Source: Tubulanus polymorphus
Lineage: Eukaryota > Nemertea > Palaeonemertea > Tubulaniformes > Tubulanidae
Length of the DNA: 64,000 bases
Reading direction: 5' to 3'
Assembly (NCBI RefSeq): GCF_964204645.1
Contig: NC_134025.1
Location: forward strand, 26,504,001 to 26,568,000
Positions 1 to 12,138 of this stretch are shown in pieces. A program made the position numbers and the translations under genes. The notes under the pieces are model-generated. The model was not told where the DNA came from, did no database searches, and saw only the letters and a program-made list of their open reading frames with translations. The first letter of the stretch is position 1; the number at the start of each line of letters is the position of its first letter.

Positions 1-493
1 TTTATCTATACTAGATCCATTATATTAGCACGATTACTGGAGGGGAATTCTAATAGTATACTGTTCCAGTATACTACTTAATGACAGAGTTGCACACGGG
101 GTCGGAAATGGCTATTTTTTACTCACTTCATTCCATTACTTTTCAGTCGTTTTAGAAAACACCTCACCTTTGCCATAGTCTGACCAGATTACTGTGTGTA
201 TTTGGGAAATTACATAACTGTGTGGACTTGATGTGGTGATATTTGCATCAAAAATTTGACCGAATTGACTGATATAAGATATGAACATTGCTTGATCGAT
301 GGAGGGAAAGCTTTGTTGACCTTACGTATTGTATTTACCAGTAATACAATGTCCCGGGAACATCTCGTGAGACATTTTCTTTGCGTATGGTCAGATCATG
401 TTCATTGGTCGTCACTAAAACTGGTCAAAACCCTGGATTTATGCAAATCCGTACAAACGAATAAACAAATGATAAGTAAATAATCTGGGGGTT
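1..493. other. No gene recognised
   Basis: The stretch is AT-rich with no open frame that looks like a conserved protein. It lies downstream of the minus-strand tail exon and may contain its 3' UTR, but I see no minus-strand AATAAA-type signal here. Confidence 0.4.
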
Positions 494-1065
494 CTATCGT
501 TTTTTCATTTTGAAGCCCCCTTTCCGCTTTTTTATTCCACCAGATTTTTTCATTCCACCCATTTTTTTCTTCGTAGCAGGTGATTTCGATCTGGATCGAC
601 TGCCAGCCTTTGATCTGGGTGATCTTGGGCTTTTAGTGCTTCTCGGTGACTTCGATTTCGATCTGGACTTTTTGTTGGGGGATTTCGATCTGGACTTCTT
701 ATCGGGGGATTTCGATCTGGACTTTTTATCACGGGATTTTGATTTTGATTTCTTATCAGGAGATTTTGATTGTTTATCTTTAGATTTAGAGTCTTTTTTG
801 TTTTTTCTATCGGATGATTGTTCATGTTTTTCTTTACGCGATTTTCGTTCATCTTTGCCCTGTTTATTTTTCGATGATTTCTCTTTCTCTTTATTTTTCC
901 GGTCATTTTTATCCTTGTCTTTACTTTCTTTTTCTTTGCCCTTTTCTTTTTCTTTCTTCTTTGATTTCTCTTCGGGTTGGAGCCCAGAACCCTGACCTTG
1001 ACCCTCTTCTTGTCCAAAGCTTTCCATGTTTCCAGCTTCGCCAACATCGTCCCAGACTCCGTGAC
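494..1065 (-). CDS. Lys/Ser-rich tail exon, probable alternative last exon of the tetraspanin
   Basis: This open frame of about 190 codons ends at a TAG at 494-496. It begins with an acidic, Gly/Gln-rich stretch (HGVWDDVGEAGNMESFGQEE). It then becomes extremely basic: Lys/Glu/Asp-rich, then repeated SPDKKSRSK-type units resembling SR proteins, then a Gly/Lys/Met-rich end. A good acceptor (TTTTCAG) lies just upstream at 1066. Joining it to a GT at 1311-1312 inside the tetraspanin's last exon keeps the frame (GAT GAA G|GT CAC). The long form would be 572 residues. The donor GTTCGT is weak, so this is inference. Alternatives are a separate small gene starting at MSRSIRK further upstream, or non-coding 3' sequence. 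Low complexity prevents a homology call. Confidence 0.45.
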
Positions 1066-1301
1066 CTGAAAATTCAGATGTTCTTTTATTCCACAGCTTT
1101 CGGATACTACGAGACATTTCGTAACACGAATAAATCCGATGATAAACTAACGATGCCGATAAGCGTATCATGTCTAATTTATCATGATTTCGTCTGAGTT
1201 AATCGTCTTCTATATAATCAAATGGGTATTCGCCTGTTACATCTCAAACATATCAAAATATATAGTTCGACTTTCCGTGTAATGATAGCGCTATACGTGC
1301 T

Positions 1302-2866
1302 CTAATACGAACCTTCATCGACGTCATCGAAATTATTTCCTCCTCCGCCGGTTTCAGCGCCATCTTCTGCTAGTAACGGTTCATTATACTCGTCATCGTA
1401 ATCTTGTAGAGTATTCATGGGCTGGTAGCTACAACATGGTAATCGCTCGAGCAACCAGCCAGGTGCTGAAGCACTCACGTTGCCTTTGTCAACAGCATTT
1501 TTTATTGATGTACGGAGATATTGGGCTAAGATAATCATTATCAACTGAAACACGAACATATCGTACGCTCATTGCCGTTTACATATATATCCACAGTAAA
1601 TCCTTTTCCATCATAATTATTCTAATCATGATACACGCAAATTCAAAGTGAATCTGATTAACGCCTATACAATAGTAATTTCAATTCATTCAATATGAAA
1701 TTGAAATTTGACATTTAAAATTGAATTAGCAGTTTTAATTTGATTTGTTGTAATTGGTTATAATGATACTCACATTAAAAGCCCAGATAATTAAGACGAG
1801 AATGCCGCTGGGTTTCAAGATTATTTTCTCTAAGTGATTTCGAAGTGCGTCGGCGCATCCAGTTTTGTACAAAGTGACTGATGTATATTTCTTGCCGTGT
1901 AGAGATTTATTGCGAACGAAACGATCAACGCACGGTCGCATCGAACTCGGGTCACAACAACTGAACGGTACGTGGTCGAGAAAAACCTCGTCGTGTTTCA
2001 TTTTACTACGTGATGAGAATAACAATATGCATTACGTTTGAAATAAGTGGAACACTTACTCCAGAGAAATATTTCCAGGAGAAAAGCATGTTCATGTACT
2101 TCAACTTAATGAAAAACAAACGAGCGATATAATTTTCATTAAATATGATCTGAATTAATGATTTATGTTTTCCTGAGATTTACCTCTTTACGATTGCGTT
2201 TTCGATATTTATATCTACGCCATTGATCCAGCTTATCGCGTACCAGTCGCTATGTCCATTACTGCCACAACACTTGTATTTCATCTGCATATCATCGATT
2301 GTCGTTTTGATGTCCATATCTTTTTTGTAAGAACCCAACGCACCTTTTAATCCACGAGTGAAGGCGTCATTTATGAAATATGTGTGCGTGAAACACATGC
2401 AACCAGTTGTCAGGATTACCCAAGATATCAAGAATAAGATGATTTGATAAGCAAGAAGCACTATCACAAACTTTTTGCGAGTGCCAGGGTAAGCACAATC
2501 GTTCCATATCTTTATACCACATGAAAATATGAGCACAAGTATGATCCCACTTGACATGAGCATTGATGGAACGACATCACCATTGTAATTGTCTAATAGT
2601 TGCATGCGTTTTTCTAATTTCACCTTCATATAAACGCCCAAAAGTACCATCACTGCCCCAGAGAGCACAGCAATTCCGGCCAAAGCAGCCAAGCTTTTTG
2701 CTAAACGATGCCTCCTGAGTTCCGTAAATGGGATAGCTAAAATTGCCGACATGGCCAATCTAGAAAGGGAAGAATAATTTTCCTTTTTAAGAGTAATTTC
2801 CGAGTCTCGCCAGCATTTTTGGAACGATTCAATTTGAATTCGTCGGATGTATTCTTTCTGTTTCAT
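1302..2866 (-). CDS. Peripherin/RDS-like tetraspanin
   Basis: Three exons: 2184-2866, 1774-2005 and 1302-1544, giving 385 residues. Vertebrate PRPH2 is about 346. TM1 is at about 57-80, TM2 100-120, TM3 133-155 and TM4 295-312. The large loop carries the hallmarks of the peripherin/ROM1 subfamily: KYKCCGSNGHSDWY at 197-209, VPFSCCDP around 240-247, a lone downstream Cys (RPC) and TGC near 278. The C-terminal segment keeps GWLLER, as in vertebrate peripherin. Known members are four-pass proteins that oligomerise and shape membrane rims in photoreceptors. That role here is inferred from family only. The start Met at 2866 gives an N-terminal extension of about 45 residues relative to vertebrates, and an internal Met at residue 39 is an alternative start. 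A short acidic, Gly-rich tail ends DEGSY. The last exon may alternatively splice to the basic exon at 494-1065. Confidence 0.88.
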
Positions 2867-5800
2867 GTCTTACAGTCGTCGAATTACGACTCCACTTACC
2901 ATTTTTCGAAGAAACAAGTCAAGGAAATAATGCTAACGCCAAACCTTCAGAATCTAAACAATAACTGTTTCTAGACCTTGAACATCAGATTTAATTGTGT
3001 TGACAGCAGCAAAAACAGCCTTTATTGTTGTAGGCTATTTATATCGCTGTACAGAATCAAGAAAAGCGAAAAGCAGAGAGAGAGAGAGAGTATGTCGATG
3101 TGATACGGCTCTTCTTACAAACATGGGGAATATGAATAGTATCGTGGAAAAATTACGAAATCTGAAACCGAAGAAGAATCGTCACACTGCTAGGGTGTTT
3201 ACTGTCGTTCCAGCAAATTCTGATCATACGAAACCCGAACACGTTTTGACACTTCCAAAGATGATCATCGGCCGAGAAGATGAATGATTTTTTTGTTTGT
3301 TATTTTCTAAACGGCATGATTTAAAGAAAAAAAACTTTTTTTGCATAATTATTTTTACGGATCACATTGTCACTTCGTTAAAACTCATGGATGCTACCTT
3401 GCCTATCGGGCAATTTCATCCAAAATCTTAGGCTCGGACGGACCTGAACGTCGAGATCGTGGCTGTTTCTCAACTAGGAAAAGAATAATGTGAGGATATT
3501 CAATAGTTTTATTTAGATACTTAGTACATCATACGAGTTTCCCAAACGTACCGACCGTACAGTGCTGCCTTAACTAGATAAATACCTAGATACTCGATAG
3601 ATGGCGAAAGTGTACCATTTTCCGGGCTCGCCATTATGGCTGCTGTTTGCGATGGATTAAAATTTTACTCATTTCATGGTTATCCTGTGACCGTCTGAGT
3701 TGCGTTCGTGTTTCCAATCTAACCGTTCTCGAGTGTACTGTAAATTTTTAAGCTGATTATTTATCCAGAGGTAAGATTTGTAAGTAGGAGTGCTGAGAAA
3801 GTGATGGATTTATTTATTAAGTTGTAGGTACGTGTCGTTGTTGACGTCGTCATACTCAGTTTCATCTGAATCGCTAACGCCCGGTCGGCGGTCCATCAAA
3901 TAAAACTGCCTTTCATTCTCTACCATCATCAATATCAGCTCCTTGGTATCTACTAAAACTAAAAGCAACGCATCTTATTTTCTCAATTGTTGGTTTGGTA
4001 TCGAATGTTAATGTCAGATTGGGCAATGGCCGCATGCGATAGTTGTTTCTGTAAGAAGACTAAAAGTGAAGATTACATACAGTTTCAATTTGAAAAAGGG
4101 GTCATTCATTTCATAAAGTACATACACTGTTGCATTCATGGGGTAAGGGTGAAAGATTTGCTATTTCTCTGTACAGTACGCATGCAAGCTGGTGAGGGGG
4201 ATTGAAAAAAACAGTAGCCCAGCCTAATGTATGGGATGAATCATTGAATGACGTCTTTGGCTGGCCAATTTTTTCTTTCTTTTCCAATTCAAAGTTCTGG
4301 TCATTATTCCATCAATCCTCTCAATCTTTTGGTTGTGCTGTAGACTATCTCAAAGTAGTCTTTCTTTGTTGATAACCGATGTAGGGGTCACATAGGCTAC
4401 AGGAACATGTTCTTTTGTCATGGTGACAATGTTGAGATCGAAAGAACTATACTCTATGCTCAATATGGAGAAGATATAAGCTGCGGCCCAAAAATTGGCA
4501 AACTGTTAACACTGAATGCCAAATGGGTCTGTGCCTATTTAACACTGGCCGAATTATGATGTAAATGTCAATGAATATTGGTTCTGGAAGTAACCTTGCT
4601 TGCCACTGCATCGTTTTGTATGCATTTCATGGTAACAAGTGAGTGATTTAGGCCTATGTGAATGCACTCTTTAATTAGGTATGGCCAAAAATTGGCCGTA
4701 TGATCGCGACTAGGACAGCAGTCCCAAGCTACAAAGTTCCAGATTGGATGGTTTTAACTAATACTGAAGGGTTTCATCAATTCATAGTCCAGGCCTAGCA
4801 TGTCCATCCCTATGTTAAAGTTAAAAGCCAGAACTAGGGTGACCTGTAAGGTAGATCCTGTTAAGTTTTACTCCAAGATGATGTACTACTGGTTATTGCA
4901 ATTGCAACTTTGGATTAGATTAACTCAAGCCGAAGTCTGCCACCCACTTTCTGGTTCAGATTAGCCTACCAGCTGAATAAATTAATCAGCTCAGTGATCT
5001 GAGAAAATCAGTAAAAAGTGTGCGGCGGTCTTACTCTGAAGTTCAGTGGAACTAGAGAATATCTACTATAGCTTGGTTTTTGCTACCGGCACATGAATCT
5101 ACCTTTATCTAATCAAAAATAACAAGGATATGAATATTGCCTGATATATATTTACTCATCTGTTGAATTTTTATTCATTACTTCATTCTGACACAAATAA
5201 TCAGTCATGATATATCCCGGTTTTACCAGCATTTATCTTCAGTCCTACTACACCTTCCTGTTTTATTGAAGTCACTGCTATAGTAACGCGCTGTCTATAA
5301 TCTAATAGGCCTTAATACGCCCGGCCTCCTTCGTTGGTGGTTGATTCGTTTAAACCTGTTTAGAATATATGCCATATTTGGCATTGCAGTAACAATAGAC
5401 TGAAATATTATTACACAGTACGGTATTCAAATAGGCCTACCATGACCTACACTATGTAATAAAAAGATTACATATAAGAACCGTACGGGAAATCGGAAAT
5501 GAAACCCAAATCTAAATTTTCTGCAACCATAATTTTTAATTCAATCATTATACATTTCTTTTATTTGATATCGCGAAAACATTTACAACGTGTCTTCGAG
5601 ACACTTTTCAATGAATCAATAGTATAGGGCCTATACCGCTACTAAGTGGATCTGATTTTCAAGTATCCACTCGGATGTATTATTTATAACAAGGCAATAT
5701 CAGATGAGTCCAATTATCGTTTCTAAGCTGATTTAACCGTCACATCATTAAGAATACGCCTCTGTTATCTTAAACTAGTGGTTTATTAATGTAGCAGTGC

Positions 5801-5914
5801 GGATCGTCCTGTCTGGGAGTATCCTGTATAATAGGAAGTGCTGTTTTTTTCTTTGAGAACGATATTAAAAGTAGTTCGTACGAGGACGTACCAGGATCAA
5901 GTGTGCTCGAAATC
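2867..5914. other. Intergenic region and likely 5' region of numb
   Basis: No conserved protein is seen. A GAGAGA run lies near 3074. A sequence CAGAG|GTAAGA near 3771 could be the donor of a non-coding first exon of numb, since the next coding exon starts at 5915. That is inference without transcript support. Short open frames at 3124-3287 and 3987-4205 have no recognisable relatives. Confidence 0.3.
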
Positions 5915-8900
5915 ATGGGTGATTTTGGATCTTTTAGAGGCGCTATTTTCAACCTCTTCCATCGAAAGAGGAAGAGACCAGAGCGCTCAAAGTGAGTAGG
6001 CTATAATATCGTGAACAATTTCAAATAAGTCAAGATTTCGTTTTTTGCTAATTTTTTGTATGAAGGTTTACACTTTCGGTGTGACGGATTGATGAAATTT
6101 CTCATTGTAATGTCGTGTGAAGATATAGACTATACCATCAAAAAATAGGTTTCGTCGAAATATGAAATGCCTAGAAATGGTTCAAATTATGAATGGTTGA
6201 TTCAATAGGTTTGTGTGTAATTTTTAATTTTTTTCGTTGTAAGTGGCGGGGTGATTTCTTATTGCATCATATAAATATGATATCGATTATAACAAGGACT
6301 CAACTGATAAGAACCTTTATTTGATTAGTCTATGACCAATATGATTATCTTGGTGCCTTCAGATATTTATTTGGCCCAGTAATGTTGTTTGTAATACTAC
6401 ATAGGGATTAGATTAAGTTTTATATGATTCACTCTGGCGTTTTTTTCCCCATCCAACACGGTGATGTAAAGTCTCTAAGGCCTATTCATTAATTAGTTTC
6501 ATCATTGTCCCTTCGTCTACCTGCTGGATATGTCTTAACGTTATTTGAGATATTCGAGAGACTGGTATCTATGTAATGATAATGTTGGAAATGTCATCTG
6601 GTTTTGACTGTCTAAACGAAACTATGTATTATAGTGGAGGTAAACACTAAGTTTTGGTGCATGTTAATTAATGCACAGTGTTCACATAGCTTTATAATTT
6701 CTATTGTCTGGTCAACAGTGACCAGTGGGGGTTGCCCTTTAATCCCTGTGTATTGATCTAATGATCAATTGCTGATCAGGAATGCGTGACCTATATCGTT
6801 TGTTGTACATAGAACTTTAGATGTCCCTGTCTATAATATGGTATGACAACCACCTGACCCTACACCTATATACACATACTAGGCGCAGTTGAAAGTGGAA
6901 TAACTTTATGAATCCAAGCTTTATAAAATTCAGTTCTTTAAACAGGATTAATTTTTAAAAAGTAATCATGCCATTGTTTGGCCAACGGTCCAAGTAAGTA
7001 GTTCCATGTCCCAGTTATCGCATTCAAAGATTAAACTATATTACCAGCTCATATTCTAACGACAGACTACAATTTCAATCTGTTTAAAAATGGCTGACAT
7101 GTCTCTGCCTGTTTGACCTTTCAAACCAACACATTTTTAATTAGACGCTTGTTTATATTGAATATCGATATAGATTATTTGAATTTTTTAAGGCGGATAT
7201 TTAGAAGAAGCAATTTGTGATTTAGTTGATCATTGCCAGGTGGTTATGACTTCCATAAGCGCTAAACTCCTGTTTTTGTCTGAAACTTGTGCCGAAATGC
7301 TCGATGGTTCGAAGTAGTTGAAATCAAACATATTAAGCTTACTTGCTTGTTACACTCCAGTCATCTTAATGGTAAAACCTATCTCAGTTGTTAGCGTATA
7401 TTGTTAGCTCCCAGGTTTCTTTGCTGTATGCATAATTTTGCATATTACCAGCCACTACTAGATGCTCTTAAGCAAACAGAACAATTACATGTTATTTCTA
7501 AAAATTATTTACATATATATTAAGCGATAAGTTAGCAGTACTAGTCTATACTGACATAACAGATGATCTCCTATTGGCTACAGTGTGAAATCGATAAGCT
7601 CCGTACATTGAATCCTAGCAGCAGTTTTATCTCGTAGTTTGCTATGACTGTGATCTACAGGTGTTAGTCATCAAATGGGCGTATTTTGTCCTCTCGGTGG
7701 CTCACTAACTGATTGTCACATAGGCAAATCTTTTGTCGTTATTGTCTCTTGATATAGGGTGAATCATACTTGATGTGTTGGCGCTATAGTTCTCGCTAGA
7801 TTATGCGGATGAGAATCAGGAAGGCAGTTTTGGATTACTTGTACATGGATAATGCCTGTATTTACTTCTGTTCCTACCACTTTCAGTGATAGAATTTCTG
7901 ACTCTGATAAAAGGTATGGAGCTAAGAGCATGTTTAGTGAAGTATACTAGTGCTACTGTATATGCTGAGAAGTATTTCAGTGAATATCAAATGTCTTACT
8001 GCTTACATCGAAGGGAAACAGTTTGTTGATTGTTAGTTATTAGCCAACAGTGCTTCTTTCTTTCGATGTTTCAAACTCGCGCTCTGCCCGTAATGATTTA
8101 AATCTTCCCTCACGATGAAAAGGTTATCTATCCGATATTGGTTGAGAATTGATGTTATCGGTGTGTAATCTACTACTGTCAAATTAGCTGTAAATATCAG
8201 TGTGGTAAATTACCTATTTACTGTTATTAGGGTAACGCTAGTATGGGTGCCAATGATACGAAATTAACATCATCCCATTAGTGACCTCAAACTAGTGCAG
8301 GTTCCTCATATAAACATGGTATGATGCCCTAATGTGACGATGATTTAAGTTAAAGCAGCTAATGGTAAGAACGTTTAATTAGTTGACACTTTAGATTTCT
8401 AAGCTTTTCTGTAGGTCTAGTTCTTGTAGGATTCAGTACCAGTATATTAAGTGTATTTTATTTAACGTCCTGAGGTAAAGACTTATAGCCTTTATTATTT
8501 CACGTCAGCTTGACTCATAGAATGAAATAATATCATAAGAATGAACTCATGTATTCTTAGAATTCCTTGAACACCTCGGCCTAATTTCCGCTATGAAAAT
8601 ACTTCACAAGTACTGAAGAATACGTTTTGAGAGATTGAATGGTGATATTGAATACTAGAGTTTCATGAAATTGTATCGTTTACGTCCAAACAGTGACGAA
8701 GTTCGGTAAAATATGGGAAGGCGTTCTTTATTATGTGACGAGAACAACCAATGAAAACTGGTAATTATCATTATCAATCGATTAAAAATGTGGAATTTGA
8801 TTGAGTTAGATAAAAAAATTTGGAATGTCGTAGGAATGAAATTTCATACTCAATGTGAGAATACATTGGCTTCCACACCATATGTTCGGTTAACATCTAT

Positions 8901-11900
8901 TGAAAACAGTGTCCCTGGAATATGAAGAGCGATTTCTCTATCATATGTTCTAAATGGATTCATAAATGTATTATGAGAAATATGTAGTACTGTCAATGTG
9001 TACATTACCATTAGATTTTGATATAGCGGCCATACATATTTACCAAGGGGATTTGAATGAAGTCATAGTTTATATAGGATGGTGAGGGTGAAAGTACGCA
9101 ATCAGGAGTAATCAAGAAATTGATTTATTAAAGGATATCTGTCGACCTTTCATCCGATTGATTATATCAGGATATTTATCGGGTGAACTATTTTGATTTA
9201 TGTATGATGGGTGTTTCTTTGTGGCCGTTCGGTAAATCCAAAGACAAATACAATTCGGATGCTGTCGGCGCTACTATTTATGCCCACCATAAATATATCC
9301 CCAGTCCGTTTCCGCGGTGAGTAGATTATAATATGAGAAACATCGAAATGAATATATGAATAATTTATTGAACGGTTTATGAGTTTTAAGTTGAGTTTCA
9401 ATGGGATTATATTCGGTAGTAATGTGTATTAGTTATATGTCTGGTTTCGTTATCGTTTCCATTAATTTGAGAGGTGGTTAAGTAAAATGGTAGGTAGAAA
9501 ATAGATAACCTCGGTGATCAATGATCATTAACTTAACTGATAATATATAGTACTCTTCATATCAACCGATGTAGGGGTGTCTCGTCGTTGATCTCAACAG
9601 CGATGTTTGCCAAAGCATGAATTAATCTATCGAATCGAATGTCTTTGCAGGTCTTTTAGAAGATCTCACTCCATGAGGATGGAGAAATTCAAACGGACTT
9701 TTAGTTTTAAGAAGAAAAAAGATCACGTTCCCGAATGCAGCAAGCCACATCAGTGGCAAGAAGATGAGAAGAAAGTCAGAGAGGGAACTTGTAGTTTTCA
9801 AGTCCGGGTAAGATCGGGGATATGTTTTCTGTTCAAGGTTACAGCTCAGTTCTGTGTCATTATTGAACTAAGTATGATCCAAGCGCTGCATTTTATAGAA
9901 TCTACTGAGGTGCTCGACAGAGATATTTATCGATGGTAAAAATGGATAGGCCTTTGTGGATACGTTTCTTCTTTGTTGAAATCATCAAATTCATTACATG
10001 TATATCGAAAATCATTTCATTCACTGTGTGGAGCTCTATGCATTGTGTATTAGTGATAGCGAAATAAGATTAGATACTAAGTCTAAAAAAGTGTTATTGG
10101 TTGATGTCCTGATTAATATCACGATTATGACTTGCTCTGATTGTAGATTTGTTTTGTATTTTCAGTATCTCGGTTGTATTGAAGTATTCGAGTCGAGAGG
10201 TATGCAAGTATGTGAAGAGGCAGTTAAAGCCCTGAAACAGGTGAGAATTTAGAATCCTAACCGATTTACCACAAAAATAATTATCACAGAATGAGGTGGT
10301 TTATAGAGATTGTTGAGAACATTTACGCAAGAAATCCACAGCAAATTGTAGTGGCCTGAAATATGACCAGGAGTATTTTTCGTGGGTTGTTGCCTTCTGA
10401 AGTGTCTTCAGTATGTTTGTAAGTGTTATGGTATAGTAGGGATATAGTGTTGAGCTCGGGTAGAACAAACAGTCTCAAGTTCTGTTTGTTTCATCAGTGT
10501 TTACAGAGCAATGTCTTAAGTTTTGCCATTATTTTCTTCTAGCAATGCAAGGGTAAATACCAACGAGCTATCTTGTATGTATCGGGCGACGCACTGAGGG
10601 TTGTCGATGAAATAAGCAAGGTAAGATGAATTACTAGGTGCAGCTATTATATTTATTTCGCTTGAAGACATAAATGCGTCATTATTAAAAAGTTCTCTCT
10701 GCTAATTCCTTATGGGAATTGAGTATATTGCGGAGCTACTGAGGGACAGCAATGCTGATCGGTGGTCTTCACTTATGATTCCTTTTCAATTATAAGTAAT
10801 GAAGCTGATATTGCCAAATAACCTCACAAGTCAGGCCACCGGTCGAGTATTGAGTATGGATCAGTCTATATGACATGACATCGGATAATCGATATGTACA
10901 GTAGTAAGAGACAAGTAATCAATAATTTGATGCGGTCTATGGATTTAAATACTTATCCTTGTCTTGAAATCTTTAGCAAGAAAATCCGCTCCGAATGGAA
11001 TTCAATTAATTCTTTGAAAAATAAGTCTCCAAGTCTTTCATCCTGCAAGTACATAATTCTGTAATTGAGAATGTCTAGGCTATATGGAGCGTGTTAGTTA
11101 GTAGTGAATAGATAACTGAAATTCAGTTGTTGAAAGAGAGTGACCGTAATGGCGTGCGCTAAGTATTTAAGCGATATCTTTCAAATAATCAATGCTCCAT
11201 TGGTCGTGATGTTTAGTGGCTAAGCCTGACATGCGGCGATTGTCCTTTCAGTAAATCCATCCAGTTCTGTAATAAGCATCCAAGTGTCAAAAACCCATTG
11301 CTTTAATGAGCAGTGCTAAGTGCAGACATAAACATACTAATGGATTTGAATATTCACACACTTCTAACCCATGACTAAATCTCATCTAATGATGTATCAC
11401 ATTTCCCTTATCGCTTCCTGTATGAGAGCTGGCACCCGTTTTTTTTTTTCAGTCTGATCATGTGAATACCGATGAATATATACAAAAATCTCTTAGATCT
11501 TTGTCTTCAATATATGCTCTATCGATGTATCAAAATTTATGAAATTTCTTCTTTAGGGTTTGATTGTCGATCAGACAATTGAAAAGGTTTCTTTCTGCGC
11601 GCCGGACAGAAATAATGAGAAAGGATTTGCGTATATATGCCGTGATGGAACGACTCGTAGATGGATGTGCCATGGGTTTTTGGCCTTGAAAGAATCCGTA
11701 AGTGTTAGTATTGATTTATTATTTCTTGGGTGGTGGTCACATTGTGAAAGTTAATTCCGCGTATTTCCCGTCACACATTTCTCCTATCTGTCTCTGGATA
11801 TTTGCGTGTTTTTTCGATGTACTGTATCGATGTACCCAATCACGTTTCTCTTTATCCCTTCACGGCTGACGTCTCAGTGTTGAATATTCATCTGGTGGTT

Positions 11901-12078
11901 AGAGAATATATTGAAAATATGGAAGCAGCTGGATTTGGTTTGAGAGTAATACCGAAACCTCAAAAAGAATCCTGTTTATAAAACCTACATAAACGAGAAT
12001 TTTTCTTGTGTCTAAAAGTTTTGTTTCGTTGAATTACTCCGAATTGAGGATGTGATGCAGGATATAATTGGATTTTGT

Positions 12079-12138
<60 letters not shown>

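Noticed and set aside
256-483. 75-codon open frame on the plus strand
   Set aside because: No family resemblance, AT-rich context and no splice or promoter support.
494-1171. Basic frame read as an independent SR-protein gene
   Set aside because: No RNA-binding domain, and the in-frame splice to the tetraspanin exon is at least as plausible; kept as a tail exon.
3124-3287. Small frame starting MGNMNSIVEKLRNLKPKKNRH
   Set aside because: Unrecognised and isolated; it could be a real exon, but nothing in the sequence supports it.
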